Below, piece after piece: positions 1 through 9,937 of a DNA stretch of 64,000 nt. Below the pieces are notes generated by a model. That model ran no database searches. It was not told the origin of the DNA and worked only from the letters and a program-made list of their open reading frames with translations. Origin of the DNA: Yponomeuta sedellus (taxonomy: Eukaryota; Arthropoda; Insecta; Lepidoptera; Yponomeutidae); assembly GCA_934045075.1 (NCBI GenBank), contig OW203745.1, forward strand, positions 9,933,873-9,997,872, written 5' to 3'. Within the stretch, counting starts at the first letter, position 1; each line of letters begins with the position of its first letter. The position numbers and the translations under genes were made by a program.

Positions 1-58
1 TGAACCTAGGACCTCACGAAGGTGAAGCAAGTGTTCTACCGATACGCCACCGCCGCCC
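1..58 (-). repeat. tRNA-headed SINE, cut by the window edge
   Basis: On the minus strand this reads like the 5' head of a tRNA-derived SINE: an A-box-like TGGCGTATCGGTAG is followed about 35 bases later by a B-box-like GGTCCTAGGTTCA. Only the head lies in the window. A functional tRNA is unlikely because no matching acceptor stem can be seen. Confidence 0.5.
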
Positions 59-1350
59 ATCAATGAAAGGATATCATTATTAATCCCCAGAATTTCGCAA
101 CGGTCGCAGTAGTGATTTACCCCGGAAACATTTCCGGGAATCCCGGGATAGAGCCGTCGGGCGCGCCAGTGCGTGGGATCGAAGCCATATTTTCTGAATT
201 AACGCCAAGTCAGACTGCCGGCCAAACATAACACTTGGCACAAACGTCTCTCTAACAAAACAGACCGTGTGGGACAGGGAGCTAATGTTCTTGAAGATGC
301 GTACTTCGATCAGAACTTTGAATGATGTTAGATTGCTATTACGAAGTTACTCCAAATACAGTATGGTATTTCTAGCAACCCATTAATACGTATAATGTAG
401 ATGTAGAGTCGTGAAGGTTCTAACGTCTTTACAATATGTAAACACTTTAGAACCTGGTCAGTGGTCACATTAACTTCTTCTAGCCTGATGTATGGGAAAT
501 TGAGTATTTTGACCTTGACAAGGTACTGAGGTGCATACATGTTAGTGAACGTTAATGTACAGAAGTATTTTTTGATTTCGACAAAGCAAAAGTTAATTAT
601 AAACCTAATCACCTCCAGAGAACTGTTTAAAAAACTACAATTCATAACGACAATTTGATAGACATTGCATAGCCAAGTCTGCCTATGCCTACTTTTTAAT
701 TTATATGTTGACCGTCTTTGCAATATGCATCGAATTGTCATAGTAAACCATGGATTGTAGCTCTGGTGATGATGATGATGATAATTACGGTCCCGACCGA
801 TTTCGGTCACGGCGACTACTTCAACTCCCATTTTGGTGGCGTTGGTGCGCTGGCATATGACTCGCATAACCTACCTTTTTTGGGAAGGTTCTGCCACATT
901 TCAGACATGCGAGCACTCCGTCGAGCTCATTAATACATCTCATTGCACACGGTATTGCACATGATAGACCCTCAACATACACGCTGCGGTCGTCGGAACC
1001 ATTTCCAAAAGCCTACGCACCCGGTGAATAATAACGCATCTTCAAAAGCCTATCAAATCCAGGAAACAAAGAGGAATGCAAATATTATGACTGCGCAATG
1101 GCCACTCTCGGCTGTTAATGGAATAAATAACTGCGATTATGCATCTTGTGTTATATTTGGCAATTGCCAGCGCTGTTGGCTACAATTGTTTTTGATTTAC
1201 TGTTGCGGGGAACGTCGGTGGGGCCCGCTTTAACGAGCAGTTTTTGCAACGCTTTTCTGTGCAGCGGTGTTGGTTGCTTTTGTAACTCGGCGATTACTTT
1301 TTCGCGTTACTTGTATAGACGTACTTTGTTTCTCGTCTTTGCTTTAAACC
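59..1350. other. No gene recognised
   Basis: Reading frames here are short and resemble nothing I know. The only structure noticed is a GAT triplet run near 770 and the small palindrome GACCGATTTCGGTC at 794-807, which probably belongs to a dispersed repeat. Confidence 0.5.
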
Positions 1351-1351
1351 C

Positions 1352-1684
1352 AACTTCATAGAAATAAGGGTCAATATTACACCTGCACAACTAATTCACT
1401 TCACCGCCGTAGCGCTGGGGTAACTTCATAGAAATAAGGGTCAATATCACACCTGCACAACTAATTCACTTCACCGAGGTAGCGCTGGGGTAACTTCATA
1501 GAAATAAGCGTCAATATCACACCTGCACAACTAATTCACTTCAACGCCGTAGCGCTGGGGTAACTTCATAGAAATAAGGATCAATATAACACCTGCACAA
1601 CTAGTTCACTTCACCGAGGTAGCGCTGGGGTAACTTCATAGAAATAAGGGTCAATATCACACCTGCACAACTAATTCATTTCAA
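1352..1684. repeat. 70-bp tandem repeat (minisatellite), about 4.75 copies
   Basis: The unit, beginning AACTTCATAGAAATAAG, recurs at 1352, 1422, 1492, 1562 and 1632, exactly 70 bp apart. The array stops inside the fifth unit, at TTCATTTCAAC. Units are near-identical. A diagnostic site alternates: units 1 and 3 have CGCCGT where units 2 and 4 have CGAGGT, so the repeat may be evolving as a 140-bp dimer. Units contain no open frame or promoter motif. Confidence 0.95.
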
Positions 1685-2161
1685 CATTTAAATCGACCTT
1701 GAATCACTGAATATGAGTGCGATCGAAGTGGTCCAAACTCACGTGCAAACGCCGCTAGCAAATAGCTAAATGAAACTCTAAATGATTTAGAATGGCCACA
1801 TATGTTTGCATTCATAATTTGTCAGTCTTAATATACATCATCAAACCATATACGCGCTCGTGAGATTTACTCCTCGAAGGAGATTTTCGAGTGTTAGCTT
1901 GTAACGGTGTAAACCTCTTTACACAATTTTTATTTCTTTTTCTATCTATCATTTTCAAATATTTAAATAACGTCACACATTTTTCGATTTCCCTCATTTT
2001 TCATCATTACAACTTTACCCTTCGACCAGATCTGACTATATTACCTGCTTATCCGTTTTTATCCAGTTTTTCTGCTTTATTATAAAATAAGTATCTTCAA
2101 ATAAAACAAGTCCTGAAGTCGTTCCAGTTCTTATTATTTATAAATGATATACAACATTTCA
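1685..2161. other. No gene recognised
   Basis: AT-rich sequence in which I recognise no repeat family. Short frames on both strands near 1812-2085 are low-complexity. Confidence 0.5.
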
Positions 2162-2327
2162 AGCTCAATGAAATTCTCAAGTTTGAAACAAGCTGAATGT
2201 CGAGAGGTACTTTTCTATCAACTCTGAATCAAGGTCAGACTTTCGAGTGTTAGCTCAATGAAATTCTCGAGCTGAAGGTCGACAGGTACAGGTACTTTCC
2301 TATCAATTCTAAATCAAGCTCAGACTC
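2162..2327. repeat. Imperfect 90-bp direct duplication
   Basis: AGCTCAATGAAATTCTC starts at 2162 and again at 2252. Both copies continue through a GAGGTAC/CAGGTAC stretch to a TCTRAATCAAG block, with about 15-20% divergence and small indels. Confidence 0.8.
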
Positions 2328-2416
2328 TTTGCTATAATTGTGGCGTAGAAGTACGGTGAAGTTTATATCAATCAAACTTTATATTTTTAGTTGATAAGTT
2401 TGATTAACAATAAACA

Positions 2417-2880
2417 ATGGACTCGGAAGCGAGGGGCCCTGTTTCGATATCCAGTGCGCGTATGTACCAATGACTTACTTTTCTAAGTTACGAGTATGTA
2501 CATTTGTGAAGTTACAGTAGCAATCTTCTTCTTCTTCTTCAGGCTATATTAGTCCACTGCTGGACATAGCCCTCCCCTAATGAGCGCAAGGTTGTGCCAT
2601 CATTGGGCGGTAATGCCCATAATCCCCACGCTGGGCATGCGGGTTAAGATCGCAGTTTGGTGGAATTGTACTGCAGGGGGCGCTGCTGCCCGCCCCCCGG
2701 TTTGTGTCGGTTTGTGCCCCTTAGTCACCTTTTACGACACCCGCCGGAAGAGTTTGGGTTGGTGCTATTGTCTAGGCCGACACCACACAGCACGTAGCAA
2801 TACCACTCGCTAAAAGTGAAGAAAAACGTCGTGAGGAAACCGAGGAGTATCTGAGGTGTTCAGATAAGGACCAAACCTAT
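2417..2880 (+). repeat. SINE-C, split by a LINE-H insertion
   Basis: The tRNA-like head remnant (ATGGACTCGG...GCGAGGGGCC) is followed by the family body: CCAATGACTT, then TACATTTGTGAAGTTA, then the AATACCACTCGCTAA...CGTGAGGAAACC block. An insertion at 2525-2793 divides the body, and the two halves join cleanly when it is removed. Other copies lie at 4225, 5475, 7720, 41240 and 53285. The presumed function is as a pol III-transcribed retroposon mobilised in trans. Confidence 0.8.
2525..2793 (-). mobile_element. Short non-autonomous element with LINE-H 3' end, inserted in SINE-C
   Basis: The 269-bp insert is flanked by a perfect 8-bp target duplication, GTAGCAAT, at 2517-2524 and 2794-2801. 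Read on the minus strand it begins GTGCTGTGTGGTGTCGGCC and ends with the 3' terminus shared by LINE-H (GGGGAGGGCTATGTCCAGCA, then AGCCTGAAG) plus a (GAA)n tail. The 5' half is not LINE-H coding sequence, so this is either a LINE deletion product or a SINE that borrowed a LINE tail. Shorter copies with the same 3' half lie at 20818 and 41430. Confidence 0.8.
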
Positions 2881-3137
2881 ATAACCCAATATTCGTATAC
2901 AGTACTTTACTGCGCTTGTGTCAAGGGTGCTACTCAAACGTTTTACGATGCACTCTGAAATTAAAATTATACCCAGCTGTAGGATTTTACGACCATTTTT
3001 CACATTGGATTTTTAATTGTCACCCTGGGAAAAGACTCTCTTCTCTGTATACCTAATGTATACCGTCGGCATTTCATCAATGTTTAAATCCGTTCACTCT
3101 ACTCAGCAATGCGGCAGGCGACTTCAATCAACGATTG

Positions 3138-3580
3138 CAACCCTGTATGTCCCCACTGCTGGGGCACGGTCTCCGCCTGCATTGCAGGAAGGCTAGGCCA
3201 TAATCCACCACGGGGGCCAAGTCCAGGTTGGTGGAGGTTTGTAAGACAGTGGCGGGCCTTACTGTCAGAAGTCGTCAAGCCGCCTATAAAGCCTCTGACA
3301 TGGCTTAACGACTGCCATTACATGACAGCCGGCACCCACGGCTTAACGTGCCTTGCGAAGCACGGAAGCGCTCGGAAAAATGCCACTAGCGGTTGTAACG
3401 GGAGGGTCACCCATCCAGCACCTGACCGCGCCTGTGATTGCTTAACCAAGTGATTGATTTGAAATTTGAATGAATTTGAATGTGAAATTTGTTCTTTAGC
3501 ACGGGTTAATGCATTAAAAATAAAAATAGTATAATCAAGTGATTGATTCCAATCACTCGGTTCGACTAGGCCACGAGCGA
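3138..3580 (-). repeat. 5S-SINE (subfamily a), nearly full length, split by a SINE-A tail
   Basis: On the minus strand the element starts with a CTCGTGGCCTAG-type 5' end, then ACCGAGTGATTGG, GTTAAGCAAC and a form of GATGGGTGACCG. These last two match the internal region of insect 5S rRNA genes, including the box C area. The body ends at GGGGACATACAGGG. The spacing and order of the 5S motifs make a SINE3-type origin (5S-derived head) likely. An insertion lies at 3460-3535. Confidence 0.8.
3460..3535 (+). repeat. SINE-A 3' tail inserted in 5S-SINE
   Basis: This 76-bp 5'-truncated SINE-A tail (TTAGCACGGGTTAATGCATT, then A-rich) is flanked by a perfect 13-bp target duplication CAAGTGATTGATT at 3447-3459 and 3536-3548. 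It shows that the SINE-A 3' end moves by target-primed retroposition and that 5' truncation occurs. Confidence 0.9.
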
Positions 3581-3582
3581 TT

Positions 3583-3700
3583 CTGTTCCACTGCAGGGCA
3601 CAGGCCTTCTCTCAAAGAGAGAGTATGTTCTTAATTACGACGCGTACCCACCGCTGATTAGCAATTTCAAACGCCAAGATCAAATCAGCAGTTATTGCGT
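3583..3700 (-). repeat. SINE-C 3' fragment
   Basis: It contains the family 3' landmarks in reverse: GGGCACAGGCCTTCTCTC, AATTACGACGCGTACCCACC and GCAATTTCAAACGC. The head is missing. Confidence 0.75.
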
Positions 3701-3726
3701 GATTGATTAACAAACATTCACATTTT

Positions 3727-4175
3727 TAGAGGCTAAAAATTCCACCCATGCCGGGGTTCAAACCCGTGACCTCTGGTTATCCGTGCCAGCGCTCTTTCCA
3801 ACTGATCTAATGGGCGACTCACCGGCATCAGTGAAATTTCGAACCTCTTTACACTATTCTCTGTATTACGTACAGGCAGCGACATCTGGCTGAAGTAATT
3901 TGCATCACTTGCAGCCCCGAGTACCTACTTTACAGTTAGGGTTTTACATCGGAATGATATCGCTGTATACAGAGAACAGTGTAAAGAGGTTCGAAATTTC
4001 ACTGGTGCCGGTGAGTCGCCCATTAGCTTAGTTGGAAAGAGCGCTGGCACGGATAGCCAGAGGTCGCGGGTTCGAATCCCGGCATGGGTGGAATTTTTAG
4101 CCTCTAAATAGGTTTTAAAATTGTCCTTAGCACGGGTTAAATAGTATACTAATACATGGGTTAATAAAAATAGTA
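3727..4175 (+). repeat. SINE-A, complete fold-back copy with two opposed tRNA-like arms
   Basis: The copy reads: left end TAGAGGCTAAAAATTCCACC, antisense tRNA-like arm (ATGCCGGGGTTCAAACCC to TGGGCGACTC), about 200 bp of spacer, then sense tRNA-like arm (CGCCCATTAGCTTAGTTGG to GGTTCGAATCCCGGCATGGG), GCCTCTAAATAGG and the 3' tail TTAGCACGGGTTAA plus A-rich sequence. The spacer itself folds: CGAACCTCTTTACACT pairs with AGTGTAAAGAGGTTCG. The whole unit could form a hairpin of over 400 nt. The anticodon-loop remnant and C33 argue against a working tRNA. Confidence 0.9.
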
Positions 4176-4224
4176 TAAACATTCACATATCTTTACAAAC
4201 TTTCACATTAAGTCCGAAATACTC

Positions 4225-4549
4225 TCCATTTTTTATGTAGCATATAAACGTCCCAATGTACGGCACATGCCTTCTCTGAGAAGGAGAGAGTATGGGCTTA
4301 TTTACCACGCGTGCCCACCGCGGATTGGCAATTTCAAGCGCTGAGGTTTTTGAACACCTTAAACACTCAGTTTTTCTCGCGATATCTTCCTTCACGCCAG
4401 CGGTATTGCTTCTATAACTTCACAAGTGTGTATAACTTAGAAAACAGAGTTATTGCTTCATGCCCGTATTGGGAATCGAACCTGGGTCTCTCACTTCCTA
4501 GTATTTCTTCCTTCCATATTTCTGCCCATTGGACTACCGCCTCAAGAAC
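4225..4549 (-). repeat. SINE-C, near-complete copy
   Basis: In reverse it runs from 3' landmarks (GCCTTCTCTGAGAAGG, ACCACGCGTGCCCACCGCGG) through TATCTTCCTTCACGCCAGCG to the tRNA-like head GGGAATCGAACCTGGGTC and GGACTACCGCCTC. It is interrupted only by small indels. Confidence 0.85.
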
Positions 4550-5474
4550 ATAACATACTGAAATTCGTTGTGTTGGGTATAGGAACTACCTAAACAACTT
4601 AAAAACTAATGAGAAAACAAGGCACTTACAAAGTTTGTCTTCGTCGACGCCTCTCGACTTGGCAGCCGGCGCCATTCAGGATGGGTGCACTGGAAGGTTT
4701 GGGGATCCCTAGACTTCCCCGTCTATCCCAAGAACTCTTTCCCCAGAAAGCAACCTACAATGCACCTCCTCGGCACGACGTTCTCACCAAAAGAGATGTG
4801 TACTATTTTGGGCGATCCGTCGCCCGACCACAACACTGTCAACACTAAGATCTGTCTCTGAACTTATCTTGCACTTCACGCGAAGGCGTAAGCCCGGCAA
4901 TCTAATTGCCACACAATTTTGGGTAATCACACGTTTAACAAGCAAAAAACAAGAGGTAAATTTTTTAGCTCATCTGACAGCTGTCAAGTAGTTCCGCCCG
5001 TCATGGGTGCGTTCAAAAATCAAACTTCTATTCTAAACACATTGAGCTTTTCTCTAAATGTAAAGAAAAAAAATAAAAATAAAGTACAGACAGAGAAAAA
5101 TCTATATAGTTCTGTGTCCATCGTAGGTTAAATTTTCTTGAATTCTTACTGCTGATGTAAACAACCGATCCCTAAGCCTCACCGTCTAACATAAATCCGG
5201 ACCCACTTGTACCAATTTCGTGACGTTATTAACTCATTTTTATGGATGATAAAATTTCTTGCGAGTATTTACTTTATATCCTTTGGTTAATTTAATATTA
5301 GGGCCTCCGGAGTAAAAGGGAGTTTTTCACATTGCTCATTTTGGATTCTCCCTTCAGATGCTTCGAATAATTTTCTTTTGCAATCTTAGCGAATAAAAAA
5401 CAACTCCGACGAAGATGGAATTTACGGTAACATGTGTGTCCCAGCTTCAAAAAAGTATCCAACATATTTTTATG
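4550..5474. other. No gene recognised
   Basis: The segment 4610-4850 is moderately GC-rich with a 79-codon frame that resembles nothing I recognise. The rest is AT-rich. Confidence 0.4.
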
Positions 5475-5705
5475 TAGTTTATAAACGTTCCACCGCAGGG
5501 CTCAGGCTTTCTTTCAGAGAGAGAGAGTGTTTGAATACCTCACACACTCATGATGATTTCCTTTACCGTTAGCGAGTAGTACTTGCTACTATAAATTCAT
5601 AAATGTACATAATTTACAAAATAAAGCCAGTACATGCCCGCACTGGGAATTGAACCTGGGTCTCTCGCTTCTAAGTCCAATGTTCTACCCAGTGGGAAAT
5701 CGCCA
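5475..5705 (-). repeat. SINE-C with internal deletion
   Basis: It begins with TTCCACCGCAGGGCTCAGGC, lacks the GCCCACCGCGG block, and ends in the reverse head GGGAATTGAACCTGGGTCTC...CTACCCAGTGGG. Confidence 0.8.
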
Positions 5706-5755
5706 CTTTCCTTTAAAACTTTAAATCGGGTTGTAGCTCTCAAGCATTCAGTTTA

Positions 5756-5878
5756 CCATCATCATCAACCCATTATGTCCCCGGTGGGGCACGGGTCTCT
5801 TCCCTGAAGAAGGTATAGGCCATACTCCACCACGAGGGCCAAGTCCGGCTTGGTGGAGGCTTGCAAAACTAGTAGCTG
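5756..5878 (-). repeat. 5S-SINE (subfamily b) 3' fragment
   Basis: This is the 3' 120 bp of the element: CATTATGTCCCC, CACGGGTCTCTTCCC, GGCCATACTCCACCACGAGG. Subfamily b has CCTGAAGAAGGTATAGG where subfamily a has CTGCATCGCAGGAAGGTTAG. It ends abruptly at GTAGCTGG, where LINE RT sequence begins. Confidence 0.8.
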
Positions 5879-6698
5879 GTATGCAGAAATTCCTGCCGTA
5901 TTGCGCCAAGGTTGCGTTGGTCAACGCTTTGCTACTCCCAGTCATAGACTATGCAGATGTGTGTTATCCCGAATTTACTGAGGAACTTCTTGATAAACTT
6001 GATCGCCTTCTCAATGTCTGTATCCGATATATCTTCGGCCTCCGCAAAATATGACCACGTTTCCAGATTTCGCACTGAGCTAAATGTGAGGCTTCTCTAC
6101 TGTGTACTTCATGACCCGTCCTCTCCCCATTATCTCCGTGAACGTTTCGCCCCCCGTGGCGCGCATGGACGCCTTCAGCGTTCATGTAAAGGCCAACTTC
6201 TTGATATCCCCGAGCACTATATGGCGGGCTATTCGAATTCCTTCACTGTGACAGCGGTTTGTCTGTGGAATGCTTTACCTCTGAACATTCGCCAGTCTCC
6301 TTCTGTGGACGTGTTTAGAGAGAAGGTTCATGACCATTACTTTGGGCTTCAATAGAGTTAACCAGTATCTATGTAGTATTATATTATTATAGTATTGTAT
6401 GTAAGTAATATTTATTATTAGTATGTAGGTATGTAGAACGCAGCAAATATGTATTGGAGTATCATTTTATATTTTTCGTGCTATTTTATATACGTATGTG
6501 TATTTAAATTATATTTGTGATATTTAGTTAACCTAGCTTATGTAATAAAACACTCCTATATTATATTGTTTACTGGCACTACCCCTTCCACTGTTTGCAT
6601 TATCGTGGGTTAGCGGGAAGAAAATACTATCTAGTATTAAGCTCGCCTTTGTACAAATTTGTTTTAGTGCAGTAAAGATTTTTCATTCATTCATTCAA
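5879..6698 (+). pseudogene. 5'-truncated jockey/CR1-type LINE: RT C-terminus plus 3' UTR
   Basis: Coding sequence begins near 5882 in a frame reading LLPVIDYADVCYPEF and DRLLNVCIRYIFGLRK, a typical C-terminal stretch of non-LTR RTs of the jockey/CR1 group. It shifts frame in an A-run near 6047 and continues to VCLWNALPLNIRQSPS and a stop at 6353-6355. Polymerase, endonuclease and gag parts are absent. About 340 bp of AT-rich 3' UTR follows and ends in a (CATT)n tail near 6690. The first base abuts a 5S-SINE fragment, consistent with 5'-truncated integration into it. It is non-functional. Confidence 0.85.
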
Positions 6699-7076
6699 CA
6701 CTGTGACACGATATTTTTATATAATATATTAGAAGAAAGCCTCCCCTATTTCTTTGGCAGTGGTCCGTTCTTTCCGAGCATGAAATTCAAGCCAACGCAA
6801 GTACAGCCTTTGCTCAAACTAAAACAGATTGTACGAGTTAAGCGGGGCTGTGTATACAACAGGAAAGAAATCCAATTAACTTTCAAATGAACTACCACTG
6901 TAGATTAGCAAGGCGTAGAAGTACACTAATAAGTAAAGCAGGTGCAAAAAGTATTCTATATCTCCATCTATATCTATTTAACCATCCACCTATAGCGATT
7001 TGACCCGTTTAATATATTACTATGAATGAGTATGGCAAATTATTAAGAAATACTACATACTTACAATTATTGTAGT
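6699..7076. other. No gene; short Penelope-like repeat fragment
   Basis: Mostly unassigned. ACCCGTTTAATATATTACTA at 7006-7025 matches the outer arm of the fold-back at 21971-22140. Confidence 0.5.
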
Positions 7077-7352
7077 CTATTTAGAGGCTAAAAATTTCAC
7101 CCATGCCGGGATTCGAACCCGCAACCTCTGGCTATCCGTGCCAGCGCTCTTCCAATTGAGCTAATGGGCGACTCACCGGCATCAGTGAAATTTCGGACCT
7201 CTTTACACTATTCTCTATATTACGTACAGGCAGCGACATCTAGCTTAAGCAAATTGCATCACTTACAGCCCCGACCACCTACTTTGCAGTTAGGCCTTTA
7301 CATCGGAATGATACTTAGCACGGGTTAGTGCATTAAAAATAAAAATAGTATA
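7077..7352 (+). repeat. SINE-A lacking the second (sense) arm
   Basis: Left end TTTAGAGGCTAAAAATTTC, antisense tRNA-like arm and the full spacer (GCAGCGACATCTAGCTTAAG, CATCGGAATGAT) are joined directly to the 3' tail TTAGCACGGGTTAGTGCATT. The sense arm and its flank are deleted. This shows that the spacer belongs to the family. Confidence 0.9.
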
Positions 7353-7719
7353 AGTTTATATATTATTTTGTGCAAAATTTTGGATCGCATGTTGTTTCTT
7401 AGCTTCAAGTATCATTGTGCTGTGTTAAATTAATTTGTGAATAAAACCTTTTCTATTCTATTATATTATGGTTAATGTTTTAACTAAACTTTTTTAAATG
7501 ACACTATTCAAAGATTTGCAAAATTGTCATTGTGATGCCAACAAAAAGTAACAAAGTTCATGCTGTCAAACCAATTGCAATAGTATTTCTATTTAATCCG
7601 GTTTTAATTTAGCTGGATTAACAAGCAAGATGAGAACATGTTATAAAAATCAATTTATGTTTTTTACTATTTTTTTTATGATACTGATATCATATGATAA
7701 TATTTATACACTTTGTTTT

Positions 7720-7900
7720 CTAAGTTATATACATTTGTGAAGTACTGGCAATACCCCTCGTTAATTGTGAAGGAATATATCGTGAGGAAACCTGATGGTC
7801 AAATACCTCAGCGCTTGAAATTGGCAATCCGCGGTGGGCAAGCGTAGTAATTAAGCCCATACTCTCTCTTTCTGAGAGAAGGCCTGTGACCTGTAGTGGG
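7720..7900 (+). repeat. SINE-C 3' two-thirds
   Basis: TTCTAAGTTATATACATTTG, CGTGAGGAAACC, CTCAGCGCTTGAAATTGGC and GAGAGAAGGCCTGTGACC appear in family order. The tRNA-like head is missing. Confidence 0.8.
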
Positions 7901-8044
7901 TTGATTGGCTACTTAAAAAGAAGTCACACTTTATTGCAATGCACACATAAGGGAGATCTATGAAACACAACATTTATTAAAAAAAAAGAAGTGTACCTGG
8001 CGAGCTTATTTCTGTAGAAATTTCTTCCAGCCTGTGAGCCGAAC

Positions 8045-8182
8045 ATTAATAGTGGAGTTTTTAGTGACTAAATAGGTTTTTAAAAAAGTGAAAGAGTCAT
8101 ATATATTGATCAAATTAATAGTGGAGTTTTTAGTGACTAAATAGGTTTTTAAAAAAGTGAAAGAGTCATATATATTGATCAA
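8045..8182. repeat. 69-bp tandem duplication
   Basis: Two consecutive, essentially identical 69-bp units (8045-8113, 8114-8182) start ATTAATAGTGGAG. They contain TGACTAAATAGGTTTTTAA, which resembles the SINE-A end, so the duplication may involve a worn SINE-A piece. Its near-identity implies that it is recent. Confidence 0.9.
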
Positions 8183-8659
8183 GTGGTTTAGTTTGCAGTG
8201 TCTTTTGCAATTTGTCTTCTGTCGCCTCAATTTAAACTCCCCGCGCTGATATTCAGAGACATCCTGCTAAGCCGGGATTAACTTAAGCCGTTGTTAAGCA
8301 AGGGTTCGGAATCAAAGTGGGTTTGAAATTTTAATTGGCTGCCGTGTTAACTTCCAGGTAGTGGAGGGATTAGTTGTTCAGCTGCTCTATTTAGTTTTGT
8401 TTTATTTGGAGGTGACATTTGTACTTAAATTTTTAATCAGTGTAGTTTTTTTTTACTGTGTGTTTCGTCGTCAACCCTCTGCCAGTTGGCAGAGACCTTA
8501 TTAGACAAACCTTGTCTTATAATCATCTTTTTTTGCTCTATTTTTGATGGTCCGTACATTTACATGATTGTGCAGATGCCGTGCTACATTGCTCGTTATC
8601 AGAGAACTGAGTTTAATTTATACTTCCATTAACTTTACTAAACTAATTACATCTATTAA
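8183..8659. other. No gene recognised
   Basis: Unassigned AT-rich sequence. Confidence 0.4.
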
Positions 8660-8868
8660 CATAACATAACATAACATTTACATACAGGCACATACATTGC
8701 TTCTGGCCCCACACTAGGATACCCTGTGTCGTGGGAACCAGAAACAACGATATCACAAACATGTAAACATCCAAGACCTGGACTTTTTTTTTGTTTCCAG
8801 CCGGGATTCGAACCCGGGACCTCTTGCATGGTAGGCAGACGCGCTACCGCTACGCCACAGAGGTCGTC
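8660..8868 (-). repeat. SINE-B, full length
   Basis: The minus strand reads GGACGACCTCTGTGGCGTAG (A-box region), a B box CGGGTTCGAATCCCGGC, then the body CTTGGATGTTTACATGTTTG, GGTTCCCACGACACAGGG and TAGTGTGGGGCCAGAAGC, ending in repeats of ATGTT. tRNA-like spacing of the A and B boxes is kept. The poly-T before the body may stop pol III. Confidence 0.9.
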
Positions 8869-9228
8869 CTATTTGTCGTCTATTACATCCTATTTGTATA
8901 TAAATATTTATAATCGTAATAAATATTTAGTATGATTTGTTTTTTTCTTTCTTTTATTTTTTTTCTTTTTTTTCGTTGTAGTTTTGTGTATTTTTTTATT
9001 TTTCTTTTGTTATTATTTTTTTTAGTTCTAATTAATATATTTTTTTTATTTTTATTACATGTTGCACATTGTTAACTTATGTAACAATGAGCAATAATTC
9101 TTAATCAGTGTAGTTTGAATTGGGGCATATGGAGAGGGTTAAGAAAGGAAGATCGAGAAAGTTAATATATCGGTCGACTGCGATTCGAAGGGAAGGGCTA
9201 GTAAGGTTCCTACAAGGCGGATATCTTA
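8869..9228. other. No gene; T-rich low-complexity DNA
   Basis: Pyrimidine-rich stretches dominate 8935-9060. No feature was recognised around 9061-9228. Confidence 0.5.
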
Positions 9229-9496
9229 ATTATCATTATCAACCCTTGTATGTCCCCACTGCTTGGGCACGGGTCTCTTCCTGCATCGCAGGAAGGTTAG
9301 GCCATACTCCACCACGGGGGCCAAGTCCGGGCTTGTCGAGGATTGTAAGACAGTGGCGGGCCTTACTATAGGGCCTCTGACATGGCTTAATGACTGCCAT
9401 TATATGACAGCCGGCACCATCGGCTTAGCGTGCCTTGCAAAGCACGGAAGCGTTCGGAAAAATGCCACTAGCGGTAGTCACGGGACGGTCACCCAT
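9229..9496 (-). repeat. 5S-SINE (subfamily a), 5' end missing
   Basis: It runs from the 3' terminus (ATCAACCCTTGTATGTCCCC) back to the ACGGTCACCC motif, where it stops, so most of the 5S-like head is lost. A deletion removes TGTCAGAAGTTATCAAGCC. Confidence 0.9.
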
Positions 9497-9719
9497 AGAC
9501 GGGCAGGCGGACACATACGACGTTCAAATAGAGTGTTTGTTAGTCAAGCGTAATAAAAGTACTTAGCTTGTAATATAAGAAACAATTTGTATGATTTTTC
9601 TAAATCAAATAAATTATTCTTATATGAAAGCGGTGTAACCGTAACCGGCGTGCATGAATGCTGCAATTGTTGAATATTGATATAGTAAACGAGGTAAAAA
9701 TAGGAAGAGTAAAACACTT

Positions 9720-9838
9720 AAGTCAGAGGCCTTGAAAACTTTTGACAGTAAGACCAGCTTTTTTTTTACAAGCATCCACTAATCCCGAGTTGGCCCCGTG
9801 GCCCTCAGTGGGGAGATAATGGGTTGATGGTGATAGAA
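9720..9838 (+). repeat. 5S-SINE (subfamily b) 3' fragment, degenerate
   Basis: GTCAGAGGCCTTG, GACAGTAAGACCAGC, GAGTTGGCCCCGTGG and the end GGGAGATAATGGGTTGATGG follow family order with several deletions. Confidence 0.65.
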
Positions 9839-9937
9839 ATAGGTTCTTCTTACCCCTCTAAGTTACAAGTATAAGTCTACGTGTGTACTGATAACCAAAC
9901 TTACAACTTTTTTGTAAAGTCACCCGTGATGTAACTA

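Noticed and set aside
943..1361. Overlapping frames of 71 and 96 codons
   Set aside because: No motif, and the frames end in the minisatellite.
1352..1684. CRISPR-like array
   Set aside because: The whole 70-bp unit repeats with no unique spacers, and the genome is eukaryotic.
4021..4095. Functional tRNA gene (also at 14400, 17541, 41090, 51891, 52972)
   Set aside because: A and B boxes and stems are recognisable, but each is the head of a repeated SINE with body and tail, and anticodon loops or acceptor stems are abnormal.
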